A DNA stretch of 64,000 nucleotides from Chelonoidis abingdonii. Its lineage: Eukaryota > Chordata > Testudines > Testudinidae. The notes beneath the pieces were generated by a model. It saw only the letters and a list, made by a program, of their open reading frames with translations. It was not told the origin of the DNA and did no database searches. Shown here piece by piece: positions 46,921-60,600 of the stretch (positions are counted from its first letter, which is position 1; each line of letters starts with the position of its first letter). The position numbers and the translations under genes are program-made. The stretch spans positions 48,300,260 through 48,364,259 of the forward strand of contig NC_133771.1 of assembly GCF_003597395.2 (NCBI RefSeq), given 5' to 3'.

Positions 46921-47095
46921 AGGGAGGGATAGCTCAGTGGTTTGAGCATTGGCCTGCTAAACCCAGCGTTGTGAGCTCAATCCTTGAGGGGGCCATCTGG
47001 GGCAAAAAATCAGTACTTGGTCTTGCTAGTGAAGACAGGGGGCTGGGCTCAACCTTTCAAGGTCCCTTCCAGTTCTAGAAGACAGGATATCTCCA
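46921..47095 (+). mobile_element. tRNA-derived SINE with CR1-like tail
   Basis: The head carries an RNA polymerase III A box, tagctcagtgg at 46930-46940, and B box, gagctcaatcc at 46973-46983, about 32 bp apart as in a tRNA. The tail ggctgggctcaacctttcaa ... ggtcccttccagttctag resembles CR1 3' ends, which would let CR1 enzymes copy it. This type is characteristic of cryptodiran turtles. It is not a functional tRNA gene: the cloverleaf is not kept. Confidence 0.88.
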
Positions 47096-47379
47096 TTTTT
47101 TTTACAAAAAGAGAGGACAGGAGTTATAGAAATAAGATCAGGTGATTATTTGGTTATGGGGTGTGTGTGTGCACATGTTCAGATAGACATATACATAAAA
47201 TCACACAGTGTCCTCATATACAGAAATATAAATAAAAGAACATAAAGATTTAACCTACTAAGTAAGATGTGCTCATGCTGTAACTGAGTAACCACCTGAT
47301 GTCAGCATTACACTCCTGGGTCCCACTTCTTCTCTTTCCCCTCTTTGTTTATTTCCCTCACTTGTGTCAAATCTAAACT

Positions 47380-47478
47380 TAGACTGTAAGTTCTTCAGGG
47401 CAGGGGACTGTTTTCAACTTCTTTCTCTAAAGTGCCTAGCATGTATGTGGGAGCTCAAAAATTAGTATAAATAATAAA
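47380..47478 (+). mobile_element. MIR/CORE-SINE-like tail fragment
   Basis: The order gactgtaagttcttcagggc, aggggactgtttt, agtgcctagcatgtatg, ataaataataaa resembles the 3' half of MIR-like SINEs in amniotes. It is short and diverged. Confidence 0.5.
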
Positions 47479-47689
47479 ACCTATTAAAGTCTCAACTGAC
47501 TTGACAGACAAGCCTTGCCTATATAACTAAACAAAATCAAGATTTAATTTATGATATAAATGATTGATTTGTTTGAGACTAAGCAATGAAATACTATTCA
47601 TCAGCAAAAAGTGTAAAGTGTTATTTTTTGATTCAGTATGTACTGTTAAAAAAATAATACATAGGATGAAATCTGCTATAAAAGTGCTT

Positions 47690-47876
47690 AGATCTCAGAG
47701 AACGCTGCATAGTTGAATACACATTATTACCTCCACTTGACAAATTGGAGAAACTGAGGCACGGAGGTCTTGTGTCACTCATCCAAGATTTCATAGTGAG
47801 CTGATAGTAAAGCTGAGGATATAATGAGGTCTCCTGACTCCCAGTCCTCAGGCCCCTGCCAGTGGCCTGAACCTTC
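47690..47876 (-). mobile_element. MIR-like SINE, minus strand
   Basis: Plus strand reads ttattacctccacttgacaa, ggagaaactgaggcacggag and gtctcctgactcccagtcct, which is the reverse of the MIR core order. An ancient, diverged copy. Confidence 0.68.
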
Positions 47877-47879
47877 AAA

Positions 47880-50226
47880 TTTTAAAATGTCAAAGATTAC
47901 CAGTGATATGGGTTGCCTAAGTTTTTGACTGGCTGAGCTGGAGCCAAATTTTCAGAAATTGCTGACCACTTACCCTCTGAAAATCAAGCCCCATTAAGGA
48001 GACTTAAAATGGATCCATACAAAATCACTAGTCCATTTTGAAAATAGGCCTCTGTATAGGTATATAACAGTGTTTCCATACAAGTCTCAAAAAATCACTG
48101 ACAGTTACCACATTGTGTATTTGAAATACCCACTATTTTCCATTCTAAGTGTAGAGCTATCATTGTGGTAACTGCCTATACATGTTGAATGTTCAATGGC
48201 AATACAGGGGTAATCTTTGCTATTTTTATACATCAGTTTCTTCCAAGCCCATCAGGAACAGCTACTGTCTTCATTAATCATTCTTCATTGTGCTTTCCTA
48301 AGGTCAGAACATCTCACTACCTGACCATGGGTCAGTTTTCAACTGGGGTAATTCAGGGTGTTTCCACTCAGGCCAATGGAACTAGTGATTTACACCAGCG
48401 GAGGATCCAGCCCATAGATGGTAATTTTGGTCTGTCATACTGTCAAAGAACCATCAGTGAGCACACATAGGAACTCAATCCTGACTGTCCGTTCTTCCCC
48501 AACTGAATAAACCTTAAAGTGATTGAGAATAGCTACAAGGATGTACAGGCTTGGCTGACTCCAGTAACATGTCTGTCAGGCAAGTGCAGTAAAGAAGCCT
48601 CAAAGACTCATGCCCCTTTTCTCCGTCTTTTTATAGCATTACAAGTGTTTTGGGTGAGAAGGGTGGGTTGGTTCACAAAGGACAGAAAGGAAAAAATAAA
48701 TCAGGAGGATGAGAGTACTGACTGTTATCAGTCTCTGTGTGCATAATCACAGAGAAAAAGTTAGTCTACCCCAGAGTAGGGATAAATTCATTTTGAGGTG
48801 CAACTCTATGGAATTTATCAGGCAACATAAATACATGTATGAGCATGAATAAACTGGCATTATGCAGACAGCAAAAATTAAAAGCAGTCACCGAGCAGTA
48901 CTTTAAAAAGAAAATGGACACAATCACTTAATTTTTTCCTCTTTTGTTTCAGAGAGTTCAAAACACTGGACACTTGGCACTGAAGTCTCCAGTCCTCAGC
49001 TTAAAATTAAGCATAATTCTTCTAGGTACAGAAATTCCTCAATAAATTCAGTCAATTGGCCTGGAATGGAGCTGTCTCTGTCATTGTACTTTGAAACTTG
49101 AGGTCACCAGGCCCAGCATAACAAATCTCGGATCTAAAGGAATGTTCTGTTCAATTTGTTGGGACAGATTAAACTTTATCTGAGAGAGGTGTGCATTCCC
49201 AAATAAAGTGCTACAGATTCTACAGTCTGACTTCTTTTTTTAACTTGAGGATGGTAAAGTTTTATCACCCACAATGTACAGATTCAAAGCAATAACACCG
49301 CTTCGAGCAATGAAATATGAACTCTATATGGGATTACTGACAGATTTTCTGTTTTGACTACCCGCTTCTAACCTGCAATTTCACAGATAAGACAAGGGAA
49401 CAGAAGGTGAGGATGTACCAGATAAAACAATGGGCAATAGAGTAAAAGATAAGGTATCTTACACACTCCTGGTCATTGCTTTTTCTGCTAGCCCTCTCGC
49501 CTATACTTTTTTTTACCCACCCTTTGAAATCCATATGGTGGAAGTTACACTATTGTACCATTTATGGGCTGCTTAGACCCACCTTCCAACCCACTTATAT
49601 CAAACATATAGTTTGTATCACAATTTACTTCACTACTGAATTTGGCCTTCAGAGTTTTTTAAAACAAGCTCTGCGTCAGGACAGCCTTTCTCTGAATAAT
49701 GTCAACGTTCCATAGAGACAGAGTTAAGCACACTTCCTGGGTTTGACCTGACTAGGAGGGCACATATAGATTCAGCCTCATCAGTCCTAAAGACATCAAT
49801 CATACTCAAAAGTATTATAAAATTCCAAATGGAGGACTTTTTCTCAGAGAGGAATTCACTTCCTTTAACTGTAGGATTAACAGCCAATATTTCATTCACT
49901 ACAAAAGGTAAAGCCAATAATTTGGTTGAATTATTTTTAGATCAATTGTTTATAACAATTTAGAACTAATGATCTTGAGAGCTTAGAAGTAAATTAAGGT
50001 GGTGTTTGGCAGTAGAAATCCAATCTAGTCAGCTGATTTACATTTACTGGGGCACACAATCACATGAAGAAAGATAAGAGCCAAAATCCAAATGTATAGA
50101 GCTTGCTTTATGTTTTCATTAAGCGTAGGACAATCCTAAAAATGTGTGGTATTGGTACAAAAAAAAATCAGCAGGAATTTCAAAACTCTCATTCACATAT
50201 CTGGGGTAAATAAGCTGAGAAACATA
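47880..50226. other. intergenic sequence, no recognised genes
   Basis: A 93-codon frame at 48189-48470 has no family resemblance and spans a turtle repeat phrase (ggaggatccagcccatag). Nothing else recognised. Confidence 0.4.
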
Positions 50227-50404
50227 GGGCCAGAATTTGCAGGGTATTTAGGTGCCTAAGTATGCAGGTGGACATCTTGTGGAGTCCTTTGAACACCTAT
50301 GCTCCTAATTGGAATTTAGGCACTTCAGTACAATACTTTTGAAATGCCTACTAGGTTCTTATATGCATCTTTAGGCATCTAAATACCCATAAAAAACTGG
50401 CTCT
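50227..50404. mobile_element. MITE with gggccaga termini, about 178 bp
   Basis: Left gggccagaatttgcagggta then tttaggtgcctaa, right ttaggcatctaaataccca then aactggctc, are inverted repeats over more than 30 bp with mismatches. TA flanks both ends. The same family is inserted at 53027. Confidence 0.8.
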
Positions 50405-52944
50405 AAGCTACTTAACTGCTTTTGAAAAATGTTTCACTTTCCTTTATACAAAGATTTCAGTTAACTATGCCAAAGATTCCAGTTATCCAAATTGGGCTTC
50501 TCTCTAAAGGCTAGTTACATGCAATATTTTGATTGTAAAGACAGCTCTTTGGGGCCACACACTTTTCTGGTGTAAATTCAGAGTTAATATCATGGATATG
50601 TTTGATTCTTGGTTTCTGAGAAAGTGTGAGTAATAAATATTTAACAAATAGCTTAAATTAGAATAGAAGTCAAGGATTACACTTTCTCAAAATAGATCTC
50701 CACTCTCACCATGATTCTTTCCCCGAGATTGAAATGTCTTCTATTCATTAGTAAAATCTCTTCTTTTGAATTTTAAATAGTAGCTCTGTCCATCCCCTCC
50801 TCTACCACTCTTGAATTAAAGAAGTACATGATGCACAAAAGATATGACAAACCTCATCTGTTTTAGTGCTTCAAAGTGTTAAGAAGTGGCCCATAGAACA
50901 TACATCACTATTTTCTTTTGTGAGTAACTAAATGCTTTTCCCCCTCTCAATAGAGTGGTGAATGCCACAAACCCCTTGAAATCCTGAGAATATAATTTGA
51001 GGAAAATATATGGGTCAGACTATTTATATCTCTCTACTTTAACACACTTCTGTAGATCTCTTAATTAAAGGGAAAAAATCATAGAGGAGAAAATATTAGT
51101 CTCTCCAGCTGCCTGAGGCAACCAAAGTGGCATTTTTAATTTTCTGTGAACAACAGACCAAATTTGTAGCACTTTGATGTAGCTAAATAAGATTACAGAT
51201 GACAAATGAAAAGTATTTTGTACTGAATGTTGACTTATTGTTATTTTTAAAGGAAACAAGCCCCAAGCTCAGACACTTAGAAAAGAGATCTATTCTGAGA
51301 AAATAGAAACACCCAATCCTGTAAAATATAAGGTATTTCTGAGCTAAGTTCACCCATGCAGAGCCAACCAGCCCTCCCCACCCCCTGCTCTTCAAGTCAA
51401 TGGGGCACATCAATCCACCTGTGCATTTATTTTGCAAAATAGGAGCCTCATGCCTCACCTTTAACATCACACAACAACGTGAAGTGCAGTTGCAGCCAGA
51501 AAGCTATGTAAGTATGTTAGCCCCTCAACTGATCAAACTGCTCCCTGCCTGTATTTAGTCACACCGGCTTTATTTTTTTTTAATGTCTTTTAGCACAGAA
51601 GATCAAATAGAGCTTTGTGTTAAGCTGGTTTCTCTTTAGTCTCATGAACCATCAAGCAAAATCGTTAGATAATTCCAATTCCAAAATCTTTGCTACTGCT
51701 GGTGCTGCATGAGCTTGAAAGAACACAGCTTGACTTTCAGATTCGATGGTCCATATCTATTGTTGGCAGATAGATAAGCAGCTTCTTGTAACATGAGAAA
51801 TTTTGTTACTGAAAGTCACAAAAAGAATAAATACAAATTCCTACCTATTTTTAGAGTCACTTTTCAGAGTAGTAGCAGGCTTTAAGGAGAGAGAGCGATT
51901 AGTAATGTGTCCTGTTGAAACTAGAGTGGAGTTTTAGGTAGCTAGAATGTAATTTCTGAAACTGGAATTTGGACTAGACACCTAGGGTAACTAATAGCTT
52001 TATTCCTACAAAGAACTCTGTAGATGCTTTAACGATCATGTCCCATATTGTTCCCCTGTCCAATGAGAGTTCTACACGCACACAACCAGGATAGATTATG
52101 ATCCCAAGAATAACTAAGAGTTTAGTTTTACAGTTCCTAAAGAAATGCTCTACAGCAACTCATTTCTATGCTGGGGTACAACTCAGTAGTAACTCAAACA
52201 AGATAACTCTACTGACACTATGATCAGTACCACATTTGCACACTAGTATTTGTGTTTTAACATGACAGCAGTTTTAAGGAAACCACAACAAACTACTCTG
52301 TGCAGTGATTAGCAATGAGATGTATATGTTTGAGATTTATAGGTTGTTATTGATCCCTAAACTGTTGTAAGATCCAAACATAATTCACAATACATACAAG
52401 AACATCTGTTTTTAAAAGACCTAAAATGTCCTGGGATTAAATATCCACCATTAAACAGTTCAGGGCTTTCAGATGTCCCCTCTCCAGCCTTCAAAATTAA
52501 GAATGTGAAGTTTGATTTGAGATTTAATCCTGCAAGCAATCCATTACATAAAATGGAACATTAAAGCAAATTAATTATATGTTTTCTATGTGATTATAAT
52601 GCAAGGATAAAACTGACAATTATCATAGGCAAAGCTATAGAAAATAGGAACTTGATTATATGCTCTTTCAAATCACTTGTTTTTTTCATGAAGCTGATGC
52701 ATATTGCTTTTAAAGATGGAGATATAATTATAGAGGAATACTGAAGTAAAAGAAATACTCTGTGAAGGACCTTGATTCTACTTCCTGTGAAGTGCAATTA
52801 ACACATATTCACTAGTTTCAGCTAATATTAGAACTGCCAGCTGCTACACTGATGTGAACTGAAAGAGGTTCCATGTGTTAAATCCATCCTGAGTTACACA
52901 CAATAAAAGCCTAACCCTTCTCCTCAGGAGGGATGATATTTTCA
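50405..52944. other. intergenic sequence, no recognised genes
   Basis: AT-rich unique-looking DNA; no repeat or exon recognised. Confidence 0.4.
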
Positions 52945-53405
52945 TTAAGGATAGGCACTCAGGAGATCTGAGTTCAGTTCCCGGTTCTGCCACAGGCTTC
53001 CTGTCTGGCCTTAGGCAAGTCACTTAGGGCCAGATATTTGAAGGTATTTGAGTGCCTAAGATACAAATAGGTGTCTCAAGCAATTTTCAGATGTCTCTAA
53101 GTGCCTAGCTTCCACTGATTTCAATAGGATTTAGGTGCCTAAGGGCTACTGAAAATCTCACTAGAAGCCTATCTATCTGCCTCTTTAGGCACTGAAATAT
53201 TATTTTTAAATCTGGCTCATGAATCCTTGTTGTGCCTCAATTTCCCATCTGTAAAATGGGGTTGATAATGCTTCATTTATCCAACTTGTCTATTTAGACT
53301 GTAAACTGTTTGGGGCAGGGACTCTTTTCTGTGTTTGACAGTGCTTAGCATCAGGGGTTCCCAGTCTTGGTTGGGTCCTCTTGGTACTACTGTAATTCAA
53401 ATACA
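52945..53405 (+). mobile_element. MIR-like CORE-SINE, interrupted by a MITE
   Basis: The left part reads gagttcagttcccggttctg ccac and ttaggcaagtcactta. After the insertion at 53027-53217 it resumes ttgtgcctcaatttcccatc, tgtaaaatggggttgataat and gactgtaaactgtttggggc, the MIR order. Without the insert the two halves join. Confidence 0.78.
53027..53217. mobile_element. MITE with gggccaga termini, inserted in the MIR-like SINE
   Basis: Left gggccagatatttgaaggta with tttgagtgcctaa, right tttaggcactgaaatatt with aaatctggctc are inverted repeats; same family as 50227-50404. Confidence 0.8.
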
Positions 53406-56400
53406 GACTAATGATACTTAATGATTAATAAGTGCTCCCATTGAGGTCAATGGAAAAACTCTCATTAACTTCACTAGATACCTCACTGGGCTCACCTGTA
53501 AGGGTGTTGTTAATGACAGAATCTGTCTGTTACTTAGCTTTTTCATGTGCCTGTGCACTACAAAAATAGCCTTGGGTCTTGCTTGTTCCATGGTGATTTT
53601 ATCTGTAGTTCAAGAAAGATTGCTAAACTTTATGTCAAAGACCATGATTCTGCTCAGAAACAACTCTGCCAATATGTAATGTGAGATCAATACTTGCCAC
53701 TTGTGCTATTCTTAGAAATCTTTTCTTTCCTGCTAGGTTGCCTCCACCAGACAAAAAAGATCATGTCAGAGTATTTCAAGCTTTATATAACTTCCGCTTC
53801 CACTGAGCAAGTTCAGCTGTAGGAAATCCCCACGTATGCAATAAATGTACTCAGAGAAAAGCTTTTTCCAGTGTATTTAGGGTACCCAATAATCACCAGT
53901 TTCTGAGGCCAACTCATGGCTTAATCTACAAATACTGCTCAGATCAACTCAGTTTTATGCACTAATAAATAAGGTCCTGTGCACGTTCAAATGGGAATTG
54001 AGGGTACTCAGCATCTCTTGACATTAAGCTCTAGTAGATTGGGTCTTTTGATTACTTGTCCTAAGGTGGAAGAATAGAACACACTGAACCTTCTTTTGTA
54101 ACTACCTGGCCCCATCTAATTGTCCCCAATAGACGGTAGCCCTCTTATAGGAACCTTTTTCTCCACATGCCTTTCTGTGCCCTGGCTCTTTAAATTTTGC
54201 AGAGCCAAGCAGGAGTAAGCCTAAGGTGGCCATTTTGCAGGTAGCTTCTGTATGCTCCATTCTCTTCCCTGCTAACTGGTAAGCACTCTTGCATTTTTCC
54301 TCTGTTTTCCATATCTTAATCTGCAGAGATGGCACATTCTCATGTCTATGCATTATGACCTTTAGGATAGAAAAAGAAAGAACTGCCTCCAGTTCAAGTA
54401 AAAATAAGTCAAATCCTCCTGCTTAGCCATACTACCTATGAAACTTGGACCCAGATTTACTTGAATAAGTTGGGTATAACTTCATGGGCTCAGCAGACAG
54501 AAGTGCACATTTGTTCTCTGCAGGTCTCTTCCAGAACTGGCAAGGTATGGTGTTTGTAGCACTAGTGCAGGGCATAACTTTGGATTTCAAGATTCTAGGC
54601 TAAGGAGGTTAGTGCATGATTCAGTGGAATATCAAGTTATGTGGCAGCTTTTGAGTTTGCCTTTCATTTAGTGTGTTTAATTTTGTTGTATTGGTGTAAA
54701 ATACCTGCCACGGAAATGATTTTTTCACAAAGTTATCTCGACAAGCTTGACTTTTGAAGGGTTCGCTCCAATCTGTAGAGTTATTTGATATTTTTCTTCA
54801 GTTTCCTTTCTCTTCTTTTGAAATGGAAAAATAGAAAAATGCTTGGAGAGCACAGGGATGCCCCCTCTAAGCATCACTGAGGGAGCATGGCACCCCAAAG
54901 GGCACAGACAGGTGGCAGACCCATGGTCCCTCCATATGAGGCCTACTCAAGGGAGCTGGTTTAGGAGTGCGGAGGGGAAGCAGCAGGCTGTACCATCTAA
55001 AGGGATGGTGCAGCACACGCATTTCTCTGCACAGCTGGGGAGCTAGGAAAGAGATTGTGTGTCATCCACTCCAGCCAGCCAGATGGTAAATTACACAATA
55101 TGTACTTGCTGTTAGTCCATTTCCCAGCAGAGAGGCTTCCAAATAACAAGTACCACTATAATGAGCCCTATTTCAAGACTTCCTCATTGGCAACTTTAGC
55201 AGAGAGGCCAAGGAGTAAATGGTTATAGAAACTGAATTCCCCCTAGAAATGGCATCACTCCCAAAGAGGGACCATTTGAGTCAGACTTGTGAATTGGCAT
55301 AGGGCTCTCTGTGCTGCACCTGGAATGTAGATGGAGGAATTAAGGTCTCCAGGGCTATGCAACTGGCATGATTGCAAACACCATGATTTGCACAAAAGTT
55401 TACAAACAAGCTTCCGCCACAAAACAAACAAACAAATCCCTTCTGCATATTTGAAGCAGCTTTCTGTTTTGCCCCACTGAGGAAGTGGCTGTTGTTAATT
55501 GAAAAGGCAACTGAAATATTTGTTCTAGGCCAGAGGCAAAGCTTGACAGTATAATATATTACACATTCCTGCTAAAAAGGTGTGCACAGATAAATAGTGT
55601 ATGCGCTTTTGATTCCAGATAAAGGAAATAAGAACTTGTTTCGGCAACATAAAACTTTTTTCCCCCTTTTCTTTCTTCAGTGAAACATTTCCTTCTGGTT
55701 GTACTTTTGCTTATTGTAGCCAAGGCTTTCCAAAGTGACTAGTGATTTCAGGCACATAAATATTTGGAAACTCAATAAAAGACACCATAAGGGGAGATGG
55801 TTTTCAGAAAGGGCTGAACAATAAATGCTGCAGATAAAGCCCTTTAAAATATTTCAAGCTGAGCGCCTAAATACTGAGGGACCCCAAATCATTAGTCACT
55901 TTTGGAAGCCTTGACTTACCCTTATTGCATGTTGTTATTTGCTTCCATTCCCCTGAGCATGTGCCACAAACCTGTTCCAGCATGGCAGTAACCATTTCTA
56001 GAAAAAAGTTTTCAGTCTAATTTTTTTTAAAAAGAAAACCATCCAAAGGCCAATTTGAAGTCACACTGCTGATCAGCAGTACTTCTTTTTATTCTGATTC
56101 TGCATGTAAGTACAAAGTGAAATCCAGCTATTGTATCACTGTTGTTGATAGAGCACACTTAATGTAGTACATGCAACCAGTTCAACTAGTTTACTATTCT
56201 TACATGAAGAATTCTTTTCTTTAGGAGTGTATGCTAGGCTCTTATGAGAGTCTGCCTTGGTGTTTCTGTCATTTAGGCTGATTTGTCTTGACCTTCAAGT
56301 TCAGTATAGCAAGACTAAGGGAAGGACAATAGTTATTTATGGTAACCCTTGAGTTTAAGGTGCAAGCTGTAAAATGCCATTTATTACTTAGTTTTATTTC

Positions 56401-58964
56401 TTTAGTTATGTAAGGCATGACTGCAGGTGCATAGTTCAAGTTGGGGGTCTTATTTTGCTATATTTGAGCTGCCTTGGCTTAGATGGTCTGAGAAATTTTT
56501 TGGTATCTTGTTGATTTATTAGCCACAACTGGACTATCCTGTGGGAATGGCTTATTTGAATAAATTCACAGTGATGTCATGCATCACATTTTACAGATAA
56601 GGAATATATCAGCTACATGTCATTGTCAAAGTGAACTAGGCGTTAGGATACTAAAAACGTATCATATTAGGCATAAAAATATTGGGTTATAACAGACAGT
56701 CAATCTTGTGTGTATGTATGATTTTAATATCCATAATTAAAATATTGCCAGGCAAATATTTTCTATGACTATCTATCAGATGTGCCAGGGTGAGGTTTTA
56801 ACGTGAGTAGAAACTAAGCCAAAGAAGCCTGGAAGCTTCTGGTGAAATTAACCTAGTGACTTCAAGGATTAAGAAGAGACAGTGGGACAGATTTTCAGCT
56901 CCAAGTCCATCCAGGTAATTTGGCTGCAAATGACAAAGTGAGAATTCCCTCAGCAGTTGGGAATGCTGAATGTGCCAGAAGAGCCTGCTCCTTTACCAGC
57001 TGGCCCACTCTTCTGGTCTGGGAATGCATTGACTGGAGCTCCACTGTGCCCCTTCTCAGCTGACCTGTGATCCTTCAGGGAATCAGCCAGCTGTGTTAAA
57101 TTAAAATAGCCATCTCCTCACTCCTCCATCTTGTCACAAAAAGAGAATATGGCCCATTATGTACTACAAATTATTTTATCATTAATTTTACATTGGTTCA
57201 GTTAAGACTTGGGAAGTTTTACCAGCATTATTTAATGCCATACTAATGTTTTTAGATACAGATCCGTTTATATAAGTGGTACAGAAGTTCATGTAAAGTC
57301 AACCTATTGTTTCTTATGGGGCACTGTGTGCAGATCTCATCTCCAAAGACCACAAAATGGAAAAAGGCCTATCGAAATATTAAAAATGTGCAGGATGAAA
57401 TATTAAATAAGTGTAAACTGTGCTGAAGTATCATGGACAAATTCTCTTTTAAAGCTAAACCAGCTTTTATTTCCCCAAAGAAATAACCCAGCAGATTTCT
57501 TTATGATGATGTCAGGTGGAAAGTAGACCCTGAGGCCTTTTCAGAATAAAACTACTTAGCTTTACAAAGGAAAAATCAAGAATAATGAATTCCATGACTA
57601 AAGCATCATTCTGCCTTCAGACTGAAAAAAAAAATGTGAAAATGGCTTTTCATAGAATTACATTCTCACCAGTCTGTTCCAAGTTTTTGTTTTAGAATCA
57701 CTTCAGTGATACCGCACCCAGTCTGGCTAAGACATCTGTGAATCAAACCTCTTGTTTATAGGTATGACTATACAGTTCAAGGATACTCCCTGCTGACTCA
57801 TCTGAAACAACAGCTTACAAAATATCAAGAAATGCTTGTATTCACTGGAACAATGTCAGCATGCAAAACTTTTCAAGACAAGCTGGCCTTTTTGTCATGT
57901 GAAAAGTCATTCAGAGATTCATGCATTGAAAACATATATCTCCATGGATATAGAAGCTCAGAACAGAACAAAGAACAGATCTTCCATTAAGATATTAGGC
58001 GTGAACCTGACCTCAGTTATACATGTGCAGCACTCTTAAGCCATATTCATCCTTGCAGGTATAGGGAGTGGAATTTGTATGTACACACCCATGCCAACAG
58101 GGTAACTGTGCTGAAGAAGGGCCTTACCCCCATTCAGGGGATACAGCTGTATATTCTCATGGGCTCCATTAGGGGAGAGGCTTTTAAGATCCAGTCAGTG
58201 ACTGGGAGTGACCCTTTAAAGTTATTTTCAAAAGGACATTGCTTCCCTCGAGTGGGGTAACATGGGTTTATCTGAGGAAAGAACTGAGCCGAGGAAAACG
58301 AGCACATCAGAAATGTGTCTGCTAAGCACGTTAAACATCTAAAACCTCAATTACTCAGATGTACAGCTCTCTAAGAGGGTAAATACAATACATCACAATC
58401 TTAAACCCTCTGAGGGAATCTGGGAGACCGCTCTGGATGTGACTTTAGGAAGGGAGGATAATAAACACATTTCTAGCAATAACAGAACAAATTAGCAATA
58501 ACAGGACAAAGTCCAGTACTTCATGTTTACTTAGTGTTATATCTTTATTATATTCTCATGCACTGAAACCAAGATGTGTCACAACTACTGGATAATGATA
58601 ACAGATGAACTATTTCTTACATAAGGGAGAACAGAAAAACAAATGACTATAAAAGAGATCATTCAAATAATAAATACTGTATGGGAACAAAGATTCCTTG
58701 CAATTCGCTGCATAACTTGTTTGTTAGGCAGTGTGCAGGATGATTTAGATAATTAGTGAATTGGTCACATGACAACATTACCTCATGTATTATTTTCTTG
58801 TGACAAACTTTGCATTACCCAGAAGTGGAAATCCCAGAGAGCCGCCAACAAGAGAATAGGTGGGGAAGTGTCATAATACAAACCTATGAGAGAGTGGAGT
58901 ACAAAATGAAAAACAGACTGAAAACTTAAGGTCTTTTCAGGGATTCCAGATTGTCCTCATGTCC
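53406..58964. other. long intergenic stretch without recognised features
   Basis: No conserved-looking exon, RNA gene or repeat with confidence. Short open frames near 54102-54353 and 54843-55046 are unsupported. Confidence 0.45.
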
Positions 58965-59490
58965 TAAACACAGATTGGCATCGACGACATGGGTTTTAGT
59001 CTTGGTTCTGCCACTGATCTGCTCTATGACTTTGAGGCCAGGTCTACACGAAGCGCGAAAATCGATTTTAGATACGCAATTTCAGCTACGAGAATAGCGT
59101 AGCTGAAATCGATTATCTAAAATCGATGTACTCACCCGTCTTCACTGCATGGGATCGATGTGCGCGGCTCGCCATGTCGATTCCGGAACTCCGTTGGTTT
59201 TGGTGAAGTTTCGGAATTGATGTAAGCGCGCTCAGGGATCAATATATCGCATCTAGATGAGACGCGATATATCGATCCCCGAGCAATCGATTGTAACGCG
59301 CCGATACGGCGCGTCGTATAGACGTGGCCTGAGTGTGTCCTTTCTCTTCCCACCCTTTATCTGTCTGATCTGTTTAGGGTGTAACATCTTTGGGGTAGAG
59401 ATTGCCTCTTTCTGTGTGTTTGTACAATGGCTAGCACCATGGGGCCCTTATCTCTGTTGGGATCTCTAGGCATCTCTATAATACAAATAC
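58965..59490 (+). mobile_element. MIR-like SINE, interrupted by a Harbinger-like MITE
   Basis: The left part has cttggttctgccactgatct and gctctatgactttga. After the insert the right part has gtttagggtgtaacatcttt and ggggtagagattgcctcttt, then gtacaatggctagcaccatg and ataatacaaatac. Order and text fit the amniote MIR-like family. Confidence 0.65.
59036..59329. mobile_element. Harbinger-like MITE, 294 bp, inserted in the MIR-like SINE
   Basis: Left ggccaggtctacac and right gtatagacgtggcc are inverted, in a perfect TGA duplication (59033-59035, 59330-59332). A strong inner hairpin pairs atcgattttagatacgcaat with the stretch ending attatctaaaatcgat at about 59109-59126, and a second gcgatatatcgatc-type dyad lies near 59240-59275. 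It is CpG-rich compared with its surroundings. Confidence 0.9.
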
Positions 59491-60384
59491 ATACTACTGT
59501 AAAAGAGTTTAGTATTAGATATAGTATCACCCCAGGGATATCTCTAACTGCAGTGAACTTACGTGAAAGATTAATTTTGCCCATTCTTTTTTTGTTACAA
59601 ATCTCCTTTGTTGTCACTGCTTTTGGAAAATACTTGGAAAAACTGATCAATTTTAAAAAAAAAAGACTATAAACTAGAATTTAATTTTATGAGCATTTTA
59701 AGGCAGCTCATGGTGCTATAAAATAATATATTAATAGAAGCGTTGAAACAGCATGCAACCAACCTCTGGAAAATGATATGCAAAATAAAGCAATGTTTTT
59801 AAATAAGCTGCTGTTATAAGATAGTTTAGGCTTTTATAGGTAGAAGAAAGGCCCCAATAATAGTAGGAGCTATATTTTAAGACAAAGAAGTGCCTTACCA
59901 GGTTGGGGTCATGTATTTTTACTTGCATAGCAAATCCTTTGCAGAAAGGTAAACGTTGTGGGTTGGGAGGGAAGCAGGAAATTACGAAAGTTACATTCTA
60001 AAAACAGTGCAGGGATCTCATGCAAATTGCAGGCACAAATATTCAGGCTTAATGTGGCATCAGAGGCCAGGCTGAGTTATAAATTTTGTGATTAAAAGGG
60101 GAGTTCAAGCGTTACCATGGACAAGATGTAAATAAAACTGTTTCACTGTTACAACTTTGAATAAGGAAGTGTAATTTGGGTTTTCATTTCAAGTTATTGC
60201 TGGTGACTCTCATTCTAACAATGTGCATTACAAATATTTAACTTTATATTAGAGATAAAGAAAAAGAAGGAAAAGTAATTAAAGCTTTTAAAATGTAAAG
60301 TAAAATAAGGCTTTCAGTGTGACAATTTACCTTATTTGTAAGGTGGGATAAGAAAAATCCTGTTTTACAGTCTTTTAGATGGTA
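59491..60384. other. intergenic sequence, no recognised genes
   Basis: AT-rich, no feature seen. Confidence 0.4.
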
Positions 60385-60600
60385 TTAAAGCTTCTGGGCC
60401 AGGCTGGCTTGTTTACCTGCTGCATCTGTCAGTTCAGCCAATCGCAGCTCCCACTGGCTGCAGTTTGCCACTCCAGGCCAATGGGGGCTGCAGGAAGAGC
60501 GGTCAGTGGGAGCGGCGATCGGCTGAACCTGTGGACGCGGCAGGTAAACAAACCATGAGCTTTCCCTGAACAAGTAGCGGACTGGCTTTGAGAACCACTG
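60385..60600. mobile_element. hAT-type element, left end truncated
   Basis: The interior cttgtttacctgctgc ... agctcccactggctgcagtt ... ggcaggtaaacaaacca is a palindrome shared with the element at 502-835. The right end ggctttgagaaccactg matches the close of the MITE at 27016-27232. The corresponding left terminus is absent, so it was truncated there. Confidence 0.78.

Noticed and set aside
46921..46995. Possible tRNA gene
   Set aside because: A and B boxes are present, but the cloverleaf is not kept and a CR1-like tail follows: it is a SINE.
48189..48470. 93-codon open frame as a possible exon of a downstream gene
   Set aside because: It contains a common turtle repeat phrase and no recognised domain. 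The next gene known beside FAM83B in mammals (HCRTR2) lies far away and none of its exons is recognisable here.
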